A stretch of 64,000 nucleotides of DNA from Sporocytophaga sp. (GCA_024707265.1 JANQAB010000002.1:764188-828187); one strand, 5' to 3'; shown: positions 37,832 to 47,504, counted from the first letter of the stretch. Numbers and translations: made by a program. The notes: a model not told the origin generated them from the sequence alone.

Positions 37832-38269
37832 TTAATAATCATCCAACTGCTCCCAAAGCTTATCAAACTCCCCTTTAAAATCTTTTACTATTCCCTTGTC
37901 TGAAGTAAATAGAATGTTCTCGTGGTTGTATAAAGCCGCACTTCTTGTCCAGTTGTAGCTTCCTGTAAGGGCTATTTTATTATCTATAATGGCAAACTTA
38001 TGATGCATATGATAAGGAGACTTGTCAACCTTTATCTCAATACCACATCTGTGCAGCTTATCGATATCCGATCCGTCATCATAGCATTTATCATTATCTG
38101 TTATGATTCTGATATCTATACCAAATTGGTGCCTGGCAATAATGACGTCCGTGATAAGGTCATCGCTGATGGTAAAGACACAGATTTTGATTGAAGAAAC
38201 GGATTGATGGAGTTGTTCAATGATGGCCTGGCGACAATCTTCGCCGGGACTGAAAAATACTTTGTTCAT
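37832..38269 (-). CDS. Phospholipase D-like nuclease, single HKD motif
   Basis: A 145-aa PLD-superfamily protein with one HKD motif (HHKFAIID, His89, Lys91, Asp96, followed by GSYNWT). Single-motif members dimerise to build one active site and are typically phosphodiesterases or nucleases (Nuc-like); no signal peptide is visible, so it would act in the cytosol. It lies between the PAS-LuxR gene and the PspA gene. Lipid versus nucleic-acid specificity cannot be told from the sequence. Confidence 0.8.
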   Translation of the reverse strand: MNKVFFSPGEDCRQAIIEQLHQSVSSIKICVFTISDDLITDVIIARHQFGIDIRIITDNDKCYDDGSDIDKLHRCGIEIKVDKSPYHMHHKFAIIDNKIALTGSYNWTRSAALYNHENILFTSDKGIVKDFKGEFDKLWEQLDDY

Positions 38270-38299
38270 AAGAATACAGCCTAAGAGGCTGAAATTAAG

Positions 38300-38320
38300 A
38301 AGGCCACAGGTAGTGGCCTT
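38300..38320 (-). terminator. Possible terminator after pspA
   Basis: A perfect 8-bp stem AAGGCCAC/GTGGCCTT around AGGTA lies just downstream of the minus-strand pspA stop. The T-run on that strand is weak, so it may be only a transcript-stabilising hairpin. Confidence 0.4.
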
Positions 38321-38332
38321 TAGGTGATCGGA

Positions 38333-39064
38333 TTAATTTTCTAATTTTTTGGTAGAATCAAGTGCAATTTTTGCTTTCAGGTGTGCAAGAGAATCGGCAA
38401 TTAATGGATGGGTAAGACTGCCTTCCAATGCCTTGTTGATTTGATCATCCACAGATTTATTATTATCTGCTATATCTCCGTAAGACTGTGCAAGCGCTTC
38501 TTCCTGATTGATTTTGTCCTTCATTTTCTCTAACATCCTTAGAGTATTGTTGGCATCAAGACCTGCAAGTTTCTGATTAAAATCTTTAGTGCTCTTAGCC
38601 ACTTTTACACGAGCTTTTAAAGTCTCGAGTTCACCTTCCCAGCCATCTATTTTACTTTTAAGCAATTTATTGTTGCTCTCAATTTTTGAGGCCATTTCAT
38701 TGTATTGTTTCACGGTACTGCTTAAAGTCTCTATCTGGGAAAGAGCAGAATGTCTTTTCATTAAAGCTTCACCTGCAAGTCTGTCTCCTTCATTAGGATC
38801 AAGACCGCCTGATTGAGCTTTTTGCAAGAGCAGCATTGCTTTATGCTCATATTCCAATGCTATTTTATTTTTTTCTTTCTGGTCGTTTTCGGCTTTTATA
38901 GCAAGGGCTTTAACCTCAGCAAGGCTTTTCAGTCCTTTGTTCAGATCTTCGCGAAGATCCCGCAATCCTTGCTCAATCATATTAATAGGATTTTCTAATT
39001 TATCAAGAGCAGCGTGCGCTTCAGCTTCACCAATTTTAAAAAGACGTTTGAACCAGTTTAACAT
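38333..39064 (-). CDS. PspA/IM30 (Vipp1) family protein
   Basis: A 243-aa, almost wholly helical coiled-coil protein beginning MLNWFKRLFKIGEAEAHAALDKLENPINMIEQGL, the N-terminal amphipathic helix and first hairpin typical of PspA/IM30. Members form ESCRT-III-like rods and rings that bind stressed inner membrane. It lies about 1.6 kb after the YqiJ-flotillin-ATPase operon, on the other strand, which fits a shared membrane-stress role. It ends in a short acidic tail. Confidence 0.85.
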   Translation of the reverse strand: MLNWFKRLFKIGEAEAHAALDKLENPINMIEQGLRDLREDLNKGLKSLAEVKALAIKAENDQKEKNKIALEYEHKAMLLLQKAQSGGLDPNEGDRLAGEALMKRHSALSQIETLSSTVKQYNEMASKIESNNKLLKSKIDGWEGELETLKARVKVAKSTKDFNQKLAGLDANNTLRMLEKMKDKINQEEALAQSYGDIADNNKSVDDQINKALEGSLTHPLIADSLAHLKAKIALDSTKKLEN

Positions 39065-39108
39065 ATTACAAATTTTAAGATATCAGATTTAATTGTATTG
39101 CTTAACGG

Positions 39109-39456
39109 TTAATATTTTCCGTTAAATTTTTTTTCAAAATAATTATACGCCTCATTCAATTTCCTGGTTATTTCCTCTGCTATTTTGCGTTTCTCTTCAG
39201 AATGAACATGTTTATCAGGATGATATTTCCTGATCAGCTCTTTATAAGATACTTTAATTTCACTAAAACCTGCACCATATTTCACCTCAAGATTGGCGTA
39301 GTATTCTGCTTCTTTCTTTAAACCCGGGTCCATTGGCTTTATCGGAGGATAATCAGTGTTTTCAAACGAATCTTTTCCATTTCCTAAATCCTCTTTCGAA
39401 AGTTTTGTTTTCGGAAGGTTTGATTTCAGGATATTGAAGAATCTTTTTATCAACAT
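39109..39456 (-). CDS. DnaJ-domain protein
   Basis: A 115-aa protein with a C-terminal J domain of about 50 residues carrying the HPD tripeptide (YKELIRKYHPDKHVHSEEKRKIAEEITRKLNEAYNYF). The N-terminal half is a linker with a hydrophobic start. It lacks the Gly/Phe and zinc-finger regions of full DnaJ, so it is a type III-like J protein that would stimulate DnaK ATPase at a specific site. It precedes pspA by 44 bases and may be co-transcribed with it. Confidence 0.8.
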   Translation of the reverse strand: MLIKRFFNILKSNLPKTKLSKEDLGNGKDSFENTDYPPIKPMDPGLKKEAEYYANLEVKYGAGFSEIKVSYKELIRKYHPDKHVHSEEKRKIAEEITRKLNEAYNYFEKKFNGKY

Positions 39457-39727
39457 AAAAAACTGTATTCCAATTTATAAAAAAATATCTACAATGAAAA
39501 ATGTTAGATGAATTATCCTATATATACTACACAGAACTGTTGTGAATTGTATATTCGTCCCTATAAAAACAAATCCGGAAAATTTATAAATTGGTAGTGC
39601 CTTAGCCGGAATTAATTGTATAGAAGCATCATTGTGAATCAGTTTATTAAAAAGATTAATAAAGTAATTGATTATAGTGATTGGCAGTTTTTTCAACGGT
39701 TAATGTTTATTTTTGAGTTTAATAAAA

Positions 39728-40421
39728 ATGAAAATCAGGCAGGAGATCTATATCACCGTTGATGCGGTTTTGTTTGGCTATTCCAGGGAGTCCGGTATTT
39801 CCGTACTTCTGATCAAAAGGAAGATAGAGCCATTTATTCATAAATGGGCACTTCCCGGAGGTTTTGTGAAAGATGATGAATCACTTGAAGATGCGGTAAT
39901 GAGGGAGTTAAATGAAGAGGCGGGTGTTAAAATAAATTACCTGGAGCAGTTATATACTTTTGGGAAACCTGATCGGGATCCCAGAGCACGCGTGGTCTCT
40001 GTCGTTTATTTCGGTCTGGTAAAACCGGATTCATATAAGCCTGCAGCCAGTTCGGATGCGGAAGATGCTGCATGGTTTAGTATAGATCAATTACCTAAAC
40101 TTGCTTTTGATCATAAAAGCATTATCCAAACTGCACTTGAAAGACTGCGTGGTAAAATTACTTATGAGCCTATTGGCTTTGATCTTTTACCTGCAAAGTT
40201 TCCTTTTTCAGATCTTGAAAAATTGTACACGACAGTCCTTGGAAGGGATTTGGATCGCAGAAATTTTAAAAAAGAAAGTAATGAGCCTGGGGATAGTAGA
40301 GGAGCTGGACGAGAAAGCGCCTGTTGCCTCCGTCGGGCGTCCTGGTAACTTATTTAAATTTAATCGTGATAAATATCAGAAGTTGAAGAAAGATGGCTTT
40401 TCATTTGAAATGAATGCATAA
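39728..40421 (+). CDS. nrtR: NrtR-like Nudix transcriptional regulator, one frameshift
   Basis: About 230 aa: a Nudix-fold domain (Nudix box region 44-67, GGFVKDDESLEDAVMRELNEEAGV split here as GGFVKDDESLED then AVMRELNEEAGV) joined to a C-terminal winged-helix DNA-binding part. The last ~45 residues lie in another frame, joined at an A6 run (40268-40273): five A gives RNFKKKVMSLGIVEELDEKAP. I start at the ATG at 39728; a TTG 15 bases earlier is weaker. NrtR regulators sense ADP-ribose and control NAD genes, and nadM and NAMPT genes follow at once, so the assignment is coherent. Confidence 0.8.
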
Positions 40422-40438
40422 TTTTATTTTTGAAGATA

Positions 40439-40463
40439 TTTTTTTTTTTTTTTTTTTTTTTTT
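40439..40463. repeat. Homopolymer of 25 T
   Basis: Twenty-five consecutive T lie 18 bases after the NrtR-like stop. Such a run is difficult to sequence and its true length is uncertain. It could serve as an A/T-rich promoter element or terminator tail; no stem is adjacent. Confidence 0.9.
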
Positions 40464-40562
40464 GATTCTGAATTTATTGTGAACCAGTAGTTTACTCTTT
40501 ATTTTGATAATTAATGTAAAAAATACACAAAATGTATTGTTGATTTTAAACTTAATTTTTTA

Positions 40563-40585
40563 ATTTGCGTTACATTTACACAAAT
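40563..40585 (+). promoter_or_regulatory. Candidate NrtR operator upstream of nadM
   Basis: An imperfect palindrome with arms ATTTGCGTTA and TTTACACAAAT lies 24-46 bases before the nadM start. The shape, an AT-rich palindrome with conserved TTTG...CAAA ends, is that expected for an NrtR-type operator. A related half-site, AATGTAAAAAATACAC, lies about 50 bases upstream. Confidence 0.4.
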
Positions 40586-40608
40586 ACATATTATAAACAG
40601 CATTTTTT

Positions 40609-41520
40609 ATGAAAACAACAGGGGTAATAATAGCAAGATTTCAGACTCCGCTTTTGCACGAAGGTCATTTCGACCTGATCAATTATGTGCGACAAAGACA
40701 CAATAAAGTTGTGATTGTTTTGGGCGTAAGTTCTGTGAAAGGAAGTACCAGAAATCCTCTGGATTTTTACACTAGGGAACGTATGGTAAAGAAAGAATTT
40801 CCTGAAATTGTAGTACTGCCGCTGGCTGATTGCAGGAATGATGCAACATGGTCCACTAATCTGGATTCATTGTTATCCATTACTTTTAACAATGAGCATG
40901 TCATTCTTTACGGAAGCAGAGATAGTTTTATTCCTTACTATTCCGGTAAAAATGAAGTGCAGGAAATTCCGCAGACGAAGGACTTTAGCGGTACCAGTCT
41001 AAGAGATCAGATCTGCGACAGGGTAATGGATTCGGAAGACTTCCGTTGTGGAATCATCTATGCCAATTATAACAGATATCCTTCTGTGTACGCTACTCTT
41101 GATGTAGCTCTTTTTAAAGATGATTATACCAGAATATTATTGGGAAGAAGAAATTCAGAAGGCAAGTGGCGACTGCCTGGAGGCTTCTCTGATCCGACAG
41201 ACAATGATTTTGAATCTGCTGCACTAAGGGAATTGCATGAAGAGTGCGGACAAATTGAAGTCGATGAAATGCGGTATGAAAAATCTTTTAAGGTTAACGA
41301 CTGGAGATATAAACAGGAGACCGATAAGATCATTACTTTGATGTTTAGCTGTAACTATATCTATGGTGAAATCAAAGGATCTGATGATCTTGATGAAGCA
41401 GAATGGATACCATTAAACAAGATTTCTGCGATGATAGAAAATAATGAAATTGTTGATGAGCATTTTCCTCAGTTGCAATTTCTTGTTAATAAATATTGTA
41501 AAGTTTTAAGTAGTAAGTAA
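40609..41520 (+). CDS. nadM: Bifunctional NMN adenylyltransferase / Nudix hydrolase
   Basis: A 303-aa fusion enzyme for NAD metabolism. The N-terminal nucleotidyltransferase has the HxGH motif HEGH (17-20) in the context ARFQTPLLHEGH; residues ~160-295 form a Nudix hydrolase (Nudix box 191-215, GGFSDPTDNDFESAALRELHEEC). The first domain makes NAD from NMN and ATP; the second hydrolyses ADP-ribose or related nucleotides in characterised cyanobacterial homologues. The candidate operator just upstream and the adjacent NrtR and NAMPT genes support a NAD salvage operon. Confidence 0.88.
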   Translation: MKTTGVIIARFQTPLLHEGHFDLINYVRQRHNKVVIVLGVSSVKGSTRNPLDFYTRERMVKKEFPEIVVLPLADCRNDATWSTNLDSLLSITFNNEHVILYGSRDSFIPYYSGKNEVQEIPQTKDFSGTSLRDQICDRVMDSEDFRCGIIYANYNRYPSVYATLDVALFKDDYTRILLGRRNSEGKWRLPGGFSDPTDNDFESAALRELHEECGQIEVDEMRYEKSFKVNDWRYKQETDKIITLMFSCNYIYGEIKGSDDLDEAEWIPLNKISAMIENNEIVDEHFPQLQFLVNKYCKVLSSK

Positions 41521-41641
41521 GCTAAAAGCTTAAAGTTAAAACTGAAAGGATACACTCTCCTTGGTCATCCTAAGCCTTGCATAGGATCTGGCTTTAAGTA
41601 TAAAAGATAATTTTTAAGGAATGATATAAACCCCAATAGCT

Positions 41642-43100
41642 ATGATACCTTCAATGTTAAAAAGAAAAGAAAATCTGATACTGTTAGCAGATGCTTATAA
41701 ATATTCTCACCATAAACTTTATTATCCCGGAACAACCAAAATTTATTCTTACCTGGAAAGCAGGGGAGGAAAATTTGAAGAGACTGTCTTCTTCGGTCTA
41801 CAATATTTTATTAAGGAATACCTAGAGGGGCAGGTGATTACCAAAGAAGGAATTGATGAAGCTGAAGCTTTGATGCATCAGGTATTCGGAAGAAATGATG
41901 TTTTTGACAGAAGCATCTTTGATTATATCCTGAATGCACATGGAGGTAAACTTCCTGTCAGAATTAAGGCTGTTCCTGAAGGGACTGCTGTACCGGTGCA
42001 CAACCTATTGATGACTATAGAAAACACAGACCCAAGATGTTTCTGGTTGTCTAATTTTCTGGAGAGTTTATTAATGCAGGTATGGTATCCGATGACTGTT
42101 GCTACTTTGTCAAGAGAAATTAAGAAAGTTATCAATAAATATTATAATGCAACAGCTAGTATAGGTGCCGAAGCAGGAATTGATTTTGTTCTGAATGATT
42201 TTGGATTCAGAGGTGTCAGTTCTGTCGAAAGCGGCGGCATTGGCGGACTGGCTCACCTGATAAATTTTAATGGAAGTGATACCATTCAGGCTTCTGTTTT
42301 TGCGAAAAAGATATTATGGTGCTGATAAAGTATATGGATTATCTATTCCAGCAACAGAACACTCTATATGTACACTTCTTGGTGAGGAGGGAGAATTGAA
42401 TGTATTACGCCATGTGATTGAAACTTTTCCTTCCGGAATAGTAGCTTGTGTTTCTGATTCATATAATATATTCCGGGCATGTGAAGAATACTGGGGCGAT
42501 CAATTAAAAGATAAAGTGCTTGAAAGAAACGGAGTACTTGTAATCCGCCCGGATTCAGGAGATCCGGTGATGACTTTGTTAAAGGTATTTGAAGTACTGT
42601 TTAAACAGTTTGGATATAAAACCAATGAGAAAGGTTTTAAAGTTTTACCACCACAGGTAAGGGTCATTCAAGGTGATGGTATCAACTACGAATCTATCAT
42701 TGATATCTATGAAGCATTAAGACAAAATGGAATATCAGCTGAAAACCTTGTATTGGGTATGGGTGGCGCATTGCTTCAGAAAGTTGACCGGGATACACAA
42801 AAATTTGCATTGAAATGTGCTTATGCTGAAATTGATGGGAAGGGAAGAAATGTGAAGAAATCGCCGATTGAAATGGATAGAAACGGTCAACTTGCCCCTT
42901 CTTTTAAAAAGTCAAAGTCAGGGATTTTGAAATTGATAAAAGATGAATCAGGATATCAGACTGTTAATGCTGATCAACATGCGGAAAGTAAGGATATTCT
43001 TGAAACAGTTTTTGAAAATGGAAAACTTGTTAAGGAATATACTTTTGAAGAGATAAGGCAAAATGCTGTGATTTTAAATGAATCTCAGGTGAATGTATAA
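41642..43100 (+). CDS. nadV: Nicotinamide phosphoribosyltransferase (NAMPT), one frameshift
   Basis: About 485 aa. It converts nicotinamide plus PRPP to NMN, the substrate of the NadM enzyme encoded just upstream. Family segments are present in both frames: ADAYKYSHHKLYYPGTTKIYSYLESRGG, then FGFRGVSSVESGGIGGLAHL before the break, and YYGADKVYGLSIPATEHS, VIRPDSGDP, VIQGDGI, LVLGMGGALLQKVDRD after it. The join is an A5 run (42305-42309): four A gives QASVFAKRYYGADK. The length and motif order match bacterial NadV. It ends at a strong terminator. Confidence 0.88.
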
Positions 43101-43110
43101 CTCCAGAATA

Positions 43111-43145
43111 AAAATCCGGGAAGGTGAATCCCGGATTTTTTATTT
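43111..43145 (+). terminator. Terminator after nadV
   Basis: Stem AAATCCGGGA/TCCCGGATTT around AGGTGAA, followed by a T-run. It begins 10 bases after the nadV stop. From there to 43386 the DNA is AT-rich with no gene that I can see. Confidence 0.8.
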
Positions 43146-43386
43146 AATATTTTTCAACGCGCGGTAAAATTTTTTAAGGAGATAGTATTTTCTTGCCCTC
43201 AAAGCCATTTATCCATTAATATTTTGCTGTTTCCTCTGAACTTCTTTAGTTATAGGATAAGAATCGCCTTCTTTTCAATTTTTTCATACAATATTTAAAC
43301 TATCCAATTTATTATCAGTTAAATACATTGAGTTGATCGAAAAGATCAAATTTTTCTGGTAAAAATCATATTTTAATGGTTACATT

Positions 43387-43394
43387 TACTTTTG
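43387..43394 (+). promoter_or_regulatory. Candidate -7 box for the GH8 glucanase
   Basis: TACTTTTG matches TAnnTTTG and lies 43 bases before the start codon at 43437. A spaced TTG upstream is not clear. Confidence 0.45.
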
Positions 43395-43436
43395 AAAAAG
43401 TATAAAATTTTCATCTTCTAATTAAAAAGTTTCGAA

Positions 43437-46400
43437 ATGAGATACTCTAAAATCGAAAAGATCATCTATGTTTTCGTTGCTATTATGCTTACTTCCAAAG
43501 TAGGGCAGACCCAGATAAACACACCATCCGGGGCAACTAAACCATTCGGTTCCAATACATCCTATGAATATGGAATGATGCCTTCGAACCTTCCCACCAG
43601 CGGAAGTTATGGCAAAGCCTCTGAAATAGCTTCAATATATAATCAATGGAAAACGGATTATGTGGAAAATTGTGGCAGCGATAAGGCACGAGTTAAATTT
43701 GATAATACAAGCGAAACAGTTTCTGAAGGGATTGGATATGGTATGTTGCTGGCTGCTTATGCAGCAGATAAGGATTTATTTAACAGACTTTGGGCATATT
43801 ATAAGCAGCATAGAAATTCTCATGGTGTAATGCACTGGAAAATTTCGGGATGTAATAGTGTTATTGGTCAAAATGGAGCTACTGATGCCGAGCTGGATGC
43901 TGCAATGGCATTAATCGTAGCCAATTATCAATGGCCCAATACAACTTCTCCTCACAACTATAAAACTGATGCAGTTGCTTTAATAAATGCCATAAAAAAC
44001 TATGAAATCAATAGTTCTGATGGAACATTCGAGAATGGGGATGTGTGGAAGCCAGCATGCCGAAATCCTTCATACCAGGCTCCTGGTTATGCTAGGGTAT
44101 TTAAACTTTTTATGGCAGAAAATGGAAATGCAGCAAATGCATTTTGGGATAATGTTGTAGCAAAAACAGAAGCTTTGCTGATAAACAATGCACATTCTTC
44201 CTCTGGCTTGGCTACTAACTGGTGTACACCACAAGGGCCACCAAGTGGATCATGTCAAGGTTCGGGAACTGCTCCTGATAAATTCGGATTCGATGCCTGC
44301 AGAGCACCCTGGAGACAGGCTACTAACTATATTTGGTTTGGTGCTTCAGGAATGCAAACGATCATTAACAAACAGGCTGATTTATGGATAGGAAAAGGGG
44401 GAGCAGGTTCTGTTCAGGGCGGCGATAATATGAATCATGATGGCAGTGGTTCAGGATATCATAATTCGGCATTTGTAGGGCCCGTAGGTGCCTTGTCTTT
44501 AGCAGCTTCCAATACATCTGCTCACCAGACTTTCTGCAATGCAATGTATACGGAGAATAAAAACAGTAATCTGGCTCCGAACTACTTTTCAAAAATCCTT
44601 CAGATGATTGGATTGTTTGTACAAACGGGAAATTTCTGGAATCCATACCAGTCAGGTGGAACAAGCAATGCTTCGCCAACAGTATCATTAACTTCTCCCT
44701 CAGGAAATATTTCAGTTTGTCTGGGAGCTGGCATCTCATTGGCAGCAAATGCGACGGATTCGGATGGTACAATCAGCAAAGTAGAGTTTTATAATGGAAA
44801 TACATTAATCACGACCATTACTTCTTCACCATATTCGTACAACTGGACTAATGCTCCGGCAGGTACACTTACTGTCACAGCAAAAGCTTATGATAACAAT
44901 AATGCAGTCACTACTTCTGCTTCAAGAACCATTACTGTAAACAATTCACCAGCAGCGCCAGGGGTAACCGCCAATGTCAATTATTGTCAGGGAGCTACAG
45001 CTTCTGCTTTAACAGCTACAGGAACCTCTTTAAAATGGTATACGCAGGCAACTGAAGGAACTTCCAGTTCTACAGCTCCTACACCTTCAACAAATTCAAC
45101 AGGCACTCAAACTTATTATGTGTCTCAGACTACCAATGGATGTGAAAGTTCAAGAGCGAGTATAACTGTGACCGTATCTCAAGCAACGGTACCGACAGTT
45201 ACTTCACCTATAAATTATTGTCAGGGAGCTACAGCTTCTGCTTTAACGGCCACAGGAATCTCTTTAAAATGGTATACGCAGGTAACCGGAGGAACTTCAA
45301 GCACAACCGCACCAACACCTTCTACGACATCAACAGGTACTCAAACTTATTATGTGTCTCAGACTGCAAATGGATGCGAAAGTCCAAGAGCAAGTATAAC
45401 AGTTAATGTTTCTCAATTACCTGCAGCGCCTGTTGCGACTTCTTCCGTTAGTTATTGTCAGGGTGCTACTGCATCAGCATTAACTGCATCAGGAACCTCC
45501 TTGAAATGGTATACTGTAGCAACTGGGGGCACAGCAAGTACAACAGCGCCGGTTCCTTCTACAACGGTTGCAGGAACACAGACTTTTTATGTTTCTCAAT
45601 CATCAGGAGGATGTGAAGGCCCAAGAGCAAGTATCAATGTAAATGTTATTCAGAGTTTAGCCCCGGTTGTAACTTCTTCAGTAAGTTATTGTCTGGGAGC
45701 AACTGCATCAGCATTAACAGCAACGGGTACTTCCTTAAAATGGTATACAGTGCAATCCGGCGGAACTTCTTCTGCGACAGCACCAATTCCATCAACAGCG
45801 TCTGCAGGTACTCAAACTTATTATGTCTCTCAGACTTCCGGTAATTGCGAAAGTCCAAGAGCAGCCATAGCTGTTACAGTCATCCAGACAGCCGTTCCGG
45901 TTGTAACTTCTCAAGTAAATTATTGTCAGGGAACTCAGGCTTCTCCGTTAACTGCTTCAGGAACTTCTTTAAAGTGGTATACTGCAGCTACAGGTGGTAC
46001 ATCAAGCACAACAGCGCCTACACCTTCTACTACAAATACCGGAACTCAGAATTATTGGGTTTCTCAAACGGGCAATGGATGTGAAAGTCCTCGCGCTCAG
46101 ATAACCGTATCCGTGGGAGCATCAACTGCTGCACCTACTGTAGTCTCTCCGGTTTCTTATTGCCAGGGAGTTTCATCAACAGCTTTAAGTGCTTCAGGAA
46201 CAAATCTTAAATGGTATACTTCAGCTACAGGAGGAACAGGATCAGCTGTTGCACCTACTCCTTCAACTCAGGTAGCAGGTACTACTTCTTATTATGTTTC
46301 TCAAACCGGAAGTGGTTGTGAAAGCTCAAGGACAGAAATTAAAGTTACTATAAAAGCAGCTCCTTCTGCACCGACTGTTCAGAACCCTGTTGTATATGGA

Positions 46401-47441
46401 TTGTCAGAGCTTGCAATACCTTTAACAGCTTCAGGTACCAACTTGAAATGGTATACCTCTCAGACAGGAGGAACAGGTTTGCCAGTGGCTCCGACTCCTT
46501 CAACAACTGCTGTTGGAAACACTACCTATTATGTTAGTCAGACCAACGCCGAAGGCTGTGAAAGTTCAAGAGCGTCAATTGTCGTTAATGTGTTGGATCT
46601 TCTTCCGGTATACAGAGCAGCTACAGCTCCGGTTATCGATGGTGAGGAGGATGATATCTGGAGTAGCGCTGCAGAAAAGAGCATTACTAAAGTTATATTG
46701 CCAACGATTTCAAGCCCGGCTGACTTGTCAGGAACGTTCAAGGTTTTATGGAATGATCAGTATTTCTATGTTTTAGCAGATATTACAGATGATGTAAAAA
46801 CCAGTGACAGTGATCCGGTTTATGAAGATGATGGTATAGAATTATTTTTCGATATAGGAAATAATAAACCATCAGCTTACCAGAACAACGATGTACAGTA
46901 CACTTTCAGATGGAATAGCACTACTGTATCTTCAAACCCAAGTGGAAGATCTGTTACAGGAATCAATTTTTCCATGAAAGCTACCACTAATGGATATGTT
47001 TTGGAGGCAAGAATTCCGTGGTCAACACTTCAGGCTTCACCGCTTGCAGGACAACTACATGGGTTTGATATTCACATAAACGATGATGACAATGGTGGAG
47101 GTCGTGATGGAAAATTGGCATGGGCGGCTGCTAATGATGATGCATGGCAAAATCCTTCTCTCTTTGGAACTATGATTCTTAAAGAGCTTCCGGTTGTAGC
47201 TGGTTTACCAAATGGAAATATTTCCGGATTAAAGTATTATCCTAATCCTTTCAATAACTTCGTAGAAATTGAAGGATTGAGCGGAGAAGTAAGTTACTCT
47301 TTGGTTAATATAAATGGCCAGACCGTGCAGTCAGGAAAAACAACTGGTAAAATCAACACGGATTGCATACCGGGCGTTTATAGTTTAATTCTCAATTTAG
47401 ATTCCGGAAATCAGTATATTAAACTGGTTAAAGTTGAATAA
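43437..47441 (+). CDS. GH8 endoglucanase with Ig-like repeats, CBM9-like and T9SS domains
   Basis: A 1334-aa secreted modular enzyme. It has a signal peptide (1-~26) and a GH8 catalytic domain (~30-410) with the acid motif SEGIGYGMLL (Glu97) and ATDAELDAAMAL (a D-to-E variant of the usual signature), then an Ig-like domain (~412-505). Seven tandem ~77-residue repeats follow (~505-1055; core TSLKWYT...GTQTYYVSQ...GCES), then a CBM9-like carbohydrate-binding domain (~1060-1250) and a C-terminal T9SS sorting domain (YYPNPFNNFVEIEG...). The predicted job is surface hydrolysis of cellulose or another beta-1,4 glucan. No frameshift despite the repeats. Confidence 0.9.
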   Translation: MRYSKIEKIIYVFVAIMLTSKVGQTQINTPSGATKPFGSNTSYEYGMMPSNLPTSGSYGKASEIASIYNQWKTDYVENCGSDKARVKFDNTSETVSEGIGYGMLLAAYAADKDLFNRLWAYYKQHRNSHGVMHWKISGCNSVIGQNGATDAELDAAMALIVANYQWPNTTSPHNYKTDAVALINAIKNYEINSSDGTFENGDVWKPACRNPSYQAPGYARVFKLFMAENGNAANAFWDNVVAKTEALLINNAHSSSGLATNWCTPQGPPSGSCQGSGTAPDKFGFDACRAPWRQATNYIWFGASGMQTIINKQADLWIGKGGAGSVQGGDNMNHDGSGSGYHNSAFVGPVGALSLAASNTSAHQTFCNAMYTENKNSNLAPNYFSKILQMIGLFVQTGNFWNPYQSGGTSNASPTVSLTSPSGNISVCLGAGISLAANATDSDGTISKVEFYNGNTLITTITSSPYSYNWTNAPAGTLTVTAKAYDNNNAVTTSASRTITVNNSPAAPGVTANVNYCQGATASALTATGTSLKWYTQATEGTSSSTAPTPSTNSTGTQTYYVSQTTNGCESSRASITVTVSQATVPTVTSPINYCQGATASALTATGISLKWYTQVTGGTSSTTAPTPSTTSTGTQTYYVSQTANGCESPRASITVNVSQLPAAPVATSSVSYCQGATASALTASGTSLKWYTVATGGTASTTAPVPSTTVAGTQTFYVSQSSGGCEGPRASINVNVIQSLAPVVTSSVSYCLGATASALTATGTSLKWYTVQSGGTSSATAPIPSTASAGTQTYYVSQTSGNCESPRAAIAVTVIQTAVPVVTSQVNYCQGTQASPLTASGTSLKWYTAATGGTSSTTAPTPSTTNTGTQNYWVSQTGNGCESPRAQITVSVGASTAAPTVVSPVSYCQGVSSTALSASGTNLKWYTSATGGTGSAVAPTPSTQVAGTTSYYVSQTGSGCESSRTEIKVTIKAAPSAPTVQNPVVYGLSELAIPLTASGTNLKWYTSQTGGTGLPVAPTPSTTAVGNTTYYVSQTNAEGCESSRASIVVNVLDLLPVYRAATAPVIDGEEDDIWSSAAEKSITKVILPTISSPADLSGTFKVLWNDQYFYVLADITDDVKTSDSDPVYEDDGIELFFDIGNNKPSAYQNNDVQYTFRWNSTTVSSNPSGRSVTGINFSMKATTNGYVLEARIPWSTLQASPLAGQLHGFDIHINDDDNGGGRDGKLAWAAANDDAWQNPSLFGTMILKELPVVAGLPNGNISGLKYYPNPFNNFVEIEGLSGEVSYSLVNINGQTVQSGKTTGKINTDCIPGVYSLILNLDSGNQYIKLVKVE
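44950..46600 (+). repeat. Seven coding repeats in the GH8 protein
   Basis: Seven units of about 230 bases encode the Ig-like repeat (Y-C-Q-G ... L-K-W-Y-T ... T-Y-Y-V-S-Q ... G-C-E-S). Repeats 1-2 are closest to each other, and the last one is most divergent (VVYGLSELAIPLTASGTNLKWYT). Unit number probably varies by recombination. Confidence 0.85.
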
Positions 47442-47468
47442 TAAGTAAAGGTTAATGGTAAATTGTAT

Positions 47469-47504
47469 AAAAAAGGTGCATTGAATTACAGTGCACCTTT
47501 TTTG
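47469..47504 (+). terminator. Terminator after the GH8 glucanase
   Basis: Stem AAAAAAGGTGCA/TGCACCTTTTTT with an 11-base loop, followed by further T. It begins 27 bases after the stop. Confidence 0.85.

Noticed and set aside
38300..38320. Strong terminator call for pspA
   Set aside because: The T-run is weak on the minus strand, so only a low-confidence call was kept.
40563..40585. Firm NrtR operator call
   Set aside because: The palindrome has several mismatches, and no second site of equal strength is present, so it stays a candidate.
44950..46600. CRISPR-like tandem repeat
   Set aside because: The repeats are ~230 bases, in frame and protein-coding, with Ig-like sequence in every unit.
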